Positions 22,853-25,653 of a stretch of 25,653 nt of DNA are shown here, piece after piece (within the stretch, counting starts at the first letter, position 1; each line of letters begins with the position of its first letter). The DNA is from Candidatus Falkowbacteria bacterium CG10_big_fil_rev_8_21_14_0_10_43_10 (GTDB lineage: Bacteria > Patescibacteriota > Patescibacteriia > Patescibacteriales > XYC2-FULL-47-12). The stretch spans positions 1-25,653 of the forward strand of contig PFAR01000024.1 of assembly GCA_002773655.1 (NCBI GenBank), given 5' to 3'. A program made the translations under genes and the position numbers. The notes beneath the pieces are model-generated. The model did not search any database. It saw only the letters and a program-made list of their open reading frames with translations, and was not told the origin of the DNA.

Positions 22853-23770
22853 ATGATAATATTATCATTTTGGCGAGTTATAAAATTCAGCTTGCAGGAT
22901 TTTTTCCGCAATTTTTGGCTGTCATTGGTGACGGTTACTATTTTAATTTTATCTTTATTCTCCATTAATTTTTTAATAACCGCCGGGGTAATCAGCCAGG
23001 CGGCGGTTGGCGCGGTTGAAAAAAAAATTGATTTAAGCTTGTATCTTGCTCCGGACGCCGCCGAAGAGGATGTCAGCGTCCTTAAAAATGAAATAACCGG
23101 AATAGCGGGAGTGGAAGAAGTGGAATATATCTCTAAAGCGCAGGCGTTAGAAACTTTTCAGGCCAAACACAAAGATGAGAAATCAGTTCAGGAGGCGCTG
23201 CGGGAGATTGGCAAGAACCCGTTAAATCCGAGTCTGGTGGTGAGGACAAAAGCCCTGGCTGATTATAACGGAGTAATTGACTCCTTGGATAAATTAAGCA
23301 AGCACACGATTATAGAAAGTAAAAACTTTGATGACCATAAAATTCTGCTCGCGAGCATGAATATTATTACCGCTAAGACCCGCCAAGTGGGGTTTTTCGT
23401 AAGCTTTATCTTTGTCGCTATTACTATTTTAGTCGTTTTTAACGCCGTCAGAATCGCCATTTACACGCATAAAAAAGAAATCAGAATTATGAAACTGGTC
23501 GGAGCCAGCGATTGGTTTATCCGAGCCCCTTTCCTAGCCGAAGCGGCTTGGTACGCATTTTTGGGCGTTGTTTTAATCATTGCCATTTTTTACCCGTTTT
23601 TGCATTTGCTTCAGCCATATTTAGCCACGCTCTTTAATGCCACCGAACTTAATTTAATCGGTTACTTCAATAGTAATTTTATTCGGATATTCGGCTTGGA
23701 ATTCTTAGGGGCGTTTTTCATTAACATTACGGCCAGTTTATGGGCCATGAGAAATTATTTAAAGGTATGA
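22853..23770 (+). CDS. ftsX: Cell division membrane protein FtsX
   Basis: Permease-like partner of FtsE, 305 residues, four membrane helices: one near residues 18-42, an extracellular domain to about 175, then three near 180-203, 228-252 and 275-297. Family patterns are the cytoplasmic N-terminus FWRVIKFSLQDFFRNFWLS, the strand EEVEYISKAQALETF in the outer loop and the block HKKEIRIMKLVGASDWFIRAPF. The outer loop would bind a peptidoglycan hydrolase or its adaptor. The stop overlaps the start of the next gene (ATGA). Confidence 0.95.
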   Translation: MIILSFWRVIKFSLQDFFRNFWLSLVTVTILILSLFSINFLITAGVISQAAVGAVEKKIDLSLYLAPDAAEEDVSVLKNEITGIAGVEEVEYISKAQALETFQAKHKDEKSVQEALREIGKNPLNPSLVVRTKALADYNGVIDSLDKLSKHTIIESKNFDDHKILLASMNIITAKTRQVGFFVSFIFVAITILVVFNAVRIAIYTHKKEIRIMKLVGASDWFIRAPFLAEAAWYAFLGVVLIIAIFYPFLHLLQPYLATLFNATELNLIGYFNSNFIRIFGLEFLGAFFINITASLWAMRNYLKV

Positions 23771-24747
23771 AATACGATATTATTACAATCGGCGGGGCAG
23801 TGGAAGACATAACTTTTTATACTAAAGGGGGGCTTTTGATTGATAATAAAAAAGATATTCTGCGCCAGAGGCTGCTGGCTTTTGAATATGGGGCAAAAAT
23901 AAAAATAAAGTCGGCCCACAGCACTTTCGGCGGCGGCGCAGCCAACGTGGCTGTATCCGCCAGAAGGCTGGGCCTAAAATCCGCTTGTGTCTGCGCCGTG
24001 GGATATGACGACCGGGGGAAGCAGATTATAAAAAATTTAAAGTCGCAAAAAGTGGATGTCCGATATGCCCAAAAAATAAGGGGGAAAATGAGTGGTTTTT
24101 CTTTTTTGCTGGTAGGGCCGGAAAACGAACATATTATTTTCCCTTACCGGGCGGCCAATGACGATTTGGAAATCAGCGAAACTTTTTTGCGAAGGCTAAA
24201 AACGGAGTGGATTTATATAACTTCATTAACTGGCGATTGGAAACAGAATCTAAGTAATATTTTCCATCACGGCAAAAATTTTAAGCTGGCCTGGAACCCC
24301 GGATTCGTGCAGTTGAGCGAAGGGCAGGATTTAATTAGAAAAAATTTAAAGAATGTTCATGTTTTTAACGTCAATAAGGACGAGGCGATTGAACTGGTGG
24401 CGAGAGATAAAAAGGTAATGCGCAACCGGCGGGAAAGCAGCGGGTTTTTAAATGATGTGAAAAATTTATTAAAGATCATCAGCGGTTACGGGCCGCGGAT
24501 TGCTATTATAACCAGCGGGAAGAAAGGCGCTGACGCCTACGATGGCAGTAAATTTTACCATGCGGACATAAAAAAAGAGCAAAAAAAAGTAGACACAACC
24601 GGCATCGGTGACGCTTTTGGTTCGTCTACGGTTTGCGGCTTAAAGCTTTATCAGGGAGATATTCAAAGGGCGATAGAGCTGGGCATTAATAATTCAGCTT
24701 CGGTAATCGCCGAGCAGGGCGCGCAGAACGGCCTTATTAAGTTATGA
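23767..24747 (+). CDS. PfkB-family carbohydrate kinase (ribokinase-like)
   Basis: Predicted ATP-dependent sugar or nucleoside kinase of 326 residues. The first PfkB block is FGGGAANVAVSARRLG (about 54-69); the second is DTTGIGDAFGSS with catalytic base Asp282. Between them ITSLTGDW and NVNKDEAIEL are typical middle pieces. The substrate cannot be read from the sequence. A start at 23740 in the ftsX reading region was rejected; ATG 23767 overlaps the ftsX stop by four bases, the pattern of coupled translation. The gene therefore belongs to the ftsEX operon, ending at the terminator at 24793. Confidence 0.88.
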   Translation: MKYDIITIGGAVEDITFYTKGGLLIDNKKDILRQRLLAFEYGAKIKIKSAHSTFGGGAANVAVSARRLGLKSACVCAVGYDDRGKQIIKNLKSQKVDVRYAQKIRGKMSGFSFLLVGPENEHIIFPYRAANDDLEISETFLRRLKTEWIYITSLTGDWKQNLSNIFHHGKNFKLAWNPGFVQLSEGQDLIRKNLKNVHVFNVNKDEAIELVARDKKVMRNRRESSGFLNDVKNLLKIISGYGPRIAIITSGKKGADAYDGSKFYHADIKKEQKKVDTTGIGDAFGSSTVCGLKLYQGDIQRAIELGINNSASVIAEQGAQNGLIKL

Positions 24748-24792
24748 TTCCTTGATTTTATATCTGTCTCGTGGTAAATTTAGAGAGATGAT

Positions 24793-24816
24793 AAAGCTGG
24801 TAAAGCCAGCTTTTTT
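24793..24816 (+). terminator. Rho-independent terminator of the ftsE-ftsX-pfkB operon
   Basis: Perfect stem AAAGCTGG/CCAGCTTT with loop TAAAG, followed by further T (TTTATT). It lies 45 bases after the kinase stop codon. Confidence 0.88.
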
Positions 24817-24839
24817 ATTACCTCTTACGAATCACAAAT

Positions 24840-24858
24840 TTATACAAATATACAAATA
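24840..24858. repeat. Single arm of the AT-rich hairpin family
   Basis: TTATACAAATATACAAATA is identical to 5800-5818 in the giant hairpin before murJ. No complementary arm follows. It ends four bases before the glycosyltransferase ATG and contains possible -10 hexamers. Confidence 0.6.
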
Positions 24859-24862
24859 CAAT

Positions 24863-25531
24863 ATGAATGTCTATATAGTTATTCCAACCTATAACGAAGA
24901 AGGAACGGTCAGAGAAGTGATTAATAGCATTAAAAATGAGGATTTAAACTATAACATTGTAGTTGTTGATGATAATTCTAGTGACAATACTGTGGCGCGT
25001 GTTCAAGAAACAGATGCCGCCGTGCTCCGGCATATTATTAACCGCGGGCAGGGAGCGGCTTTGAGAACCGGGACGGAATATGCGATAATGAAAGGAGCGG
25101 AGGCGGTAGTGCATTTCGACGCGGACGAGCAATTTCTCGCTTCAGAGATTAAGGAGGTAATCGCGCCGATTATCAATAACCGGGCCGACATGGTTTTTGG
25201 TTCCCGGTTTTTGTCAAAGCAATCAAACATTCCCTGGTTTAAAAGAAATGTGATTTTACTCCTGGCCCGCCTGGTTAATCGGTGGTTTTTTAATATTAGA
25301 CTGTCTGATCCGCAAGCCGGTTTTCGGGCAATGTCGGGTGCGGTTGCCCGGAAAATTAACTGGCGGCAAGACCGGATGGCGCATTGTTCAGAGATTATGC
25401 ACCAGGCTTTCGCAGAAAAATTGCGGATTGAAGAAGTGCCGATTACAGTTATTTACCGTGATTTCGGCCAAAAATTTTTTGGTGGCCTGAAGATTTTGAA
25501 AGAGATGTTTATTGGAGCGTTTACGAAATAA
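24863..25531 (+). CDS. Family 2 glycosyltransferase (polyprenyl-phosphate sugar transferase type)
   Basis: 222-residue GT-A fold transferase. VYIVIPTYNEEGTV at the start and VVVDDNSSDNT bind the nucleotide sugar; RGQGAALRTGTEYA and FDADEQF (the DxD metal site) follow; then FGSRFL and DPQAGFRAMS, the acceptor and catalytic region of dolichol-phosphate-mannose-synthase-like enzymes. No C-terminal membrane helices are present, so it is the short soluble or peripheral form. It probably loads a sugar on a lipid carrier for envelope polymers. The frame is open upstream to 24752, but that stretch contains the terminator, so the ATG at 24863 is the start. Confidence 0.88.
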   Translation: MNVYIVIPTYNEEGTVREVINSIKNEDLNYNIVVVDDNSSDNTVARVQETDAAVLRHIINRGQGAALRTGTEYAIMKGAEAVVHFDADEQFLASEIKEVIAPIINNRADMVFGSRFLSKQSNIPWFKRNVILLLARLVNRWFFNIRLSDPQAGFRAMSGAVARKINWRQDRMAHCSEIMHQAFAEKLRIEEVPITVIYRDFGQKFFGGLKILKEMFIGAFTK

Positions 25532-25549
25532 AATATAAATTCGTGATAT

Positions 25550-25582
25550 GTGTCAATCTGTTTAATATTTGTGTTAATCTGT
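25550..25582. repeat. Two direct copies of GTGTYAATCTGT
   Basis: GTGTCAATCTGT (25550-25561) and GTGTTAATCTGT (25571-25582) differ by one base and start 21 bases apart. The first matches the right arm of the inverted repeat behind recJ. They lie in the 67-base spacer between the last gene and the terminal repeat. Confidence 0.6.
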
Positions 25583-25598
25583 GTATGTAGGGGCATTT

Positions 25599-25653
25599 AT
25601 CCAGTACCGTGCCCGAATACCCTGCGGTCTCTGCCGCAGGGATGAAGGGCTAT
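25599..25653. repeat. Left part of the long palindromic repeat at the window end
   Basis: Starts with the arm ATCCAGTACC (one base different from the ftsE copy), then GTGCCCGAATACC and the CCCTGCGG/CCGCAGGG hairpin. The last 39 bases (25615-25653) equal bases 1-39. Joined to the window start it makes one element of about 103 bases, closed by GGTGCTGGAT at 78-87. Confidence 0.88.

Noticed and set aside
24752..24862. Upstream extension of the glycosyltransferase
   Set aside because: It is read through a strong terminator hairpin and an AT-rich repeat; family members begin at the V-x-I-P-T-Y-N-E-E strand.

Overview
The window looks like a chromosomal piece of a Candidate Phyla Radiation (Patescibacteria) bacterium, probably a Parcubacteria-type lineage. 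The reasons are AT-rich spacers with GC-rich short palindromes scattered through them, very few Shine-Dalgarno sequences, compact overlapping genes, and a typical CPR gene mix: lepA, frr, rseP, murJ, ftsEX, recJ, an archaeal-type PEP carboxylase and a membrane-fused spermidine-synthase-like protein. The genes read cleanly with the standard bacterial code, and TGA is a normal stop (recJ, ftsX and the pfkB gene end in it). The lineage is an inference from style, not from a phylogenetic marker comparison. Every protein gene lies on the plus strand; only the tRNA cluster at 20.1-20.3 kb is on the minus strand.

Layout. 0-1.7 kb: half of a palindromic repeat, then a nitronate monooxygenase-family gene ending in a clear terminator. 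1.7-3.9 kb: DNA polymerase III delta-prime subunit and a beta-propeller lipoprotein. 4.0-7.5 kb: ribosome recycling factor, site-2 protease RseP and lipid II flippase MurJ, separated by two large palindromes. 7.6-9.6 kb: a sugar-isomerase-like TIM barrel, a small membrane protein and an ArsM-like methyltransferase. 9.8-13.7 kb: a HicBA-type toxin-antitoxin pair whose toxin gene carries a one-base frameshift and overlaps lepA, then archaeal-type PEP carboxylase. 13.8-17.9 kb: membrane spermidine-synthase-like protein, a 32-residue membrane peptide, RecJ and RNase HI. 17.9-20.0 kb: FtsB/DivIC-like protein and a membrane-anchored parvulin foldase. 20.1-20.3 kb: tRNA-Gly(CCC), a truncated tRNA and tRNA-Thr(CGT). 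20.4-25.5 kb: an RlpA-domain/D,D-carboxypeptidase fusion, FtsE, FtsX, a PfkB-family sugar kinase and a family 2 glycosyltransferase.

Functional threads. Several genes serve the cell envelope and division: murJ, rseP, ftsB-like, the foldase, the RlpA-carboxypeptidase fusion, ftsEX and the glycosyltransferase. Others serve information processing: holB, frr, lepA, recJ, rnhA and tRNAs. The most unusual layer is not a gene but the repeats: at least five kinds of short palindromes sit between genes, inside tRNA DNA and in frame inside conserved protein genes (lepA once, recJ twice, the TIM-barrel gene tail). The two window ends share an identical 39-base sequence and together rebuild one long copy of a repeat of which a short copy lies upstream of ftsE. 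Two genes also show promoters whose -10 box ends exactly six bases before the ATG, which predicts leaderless transcripts.
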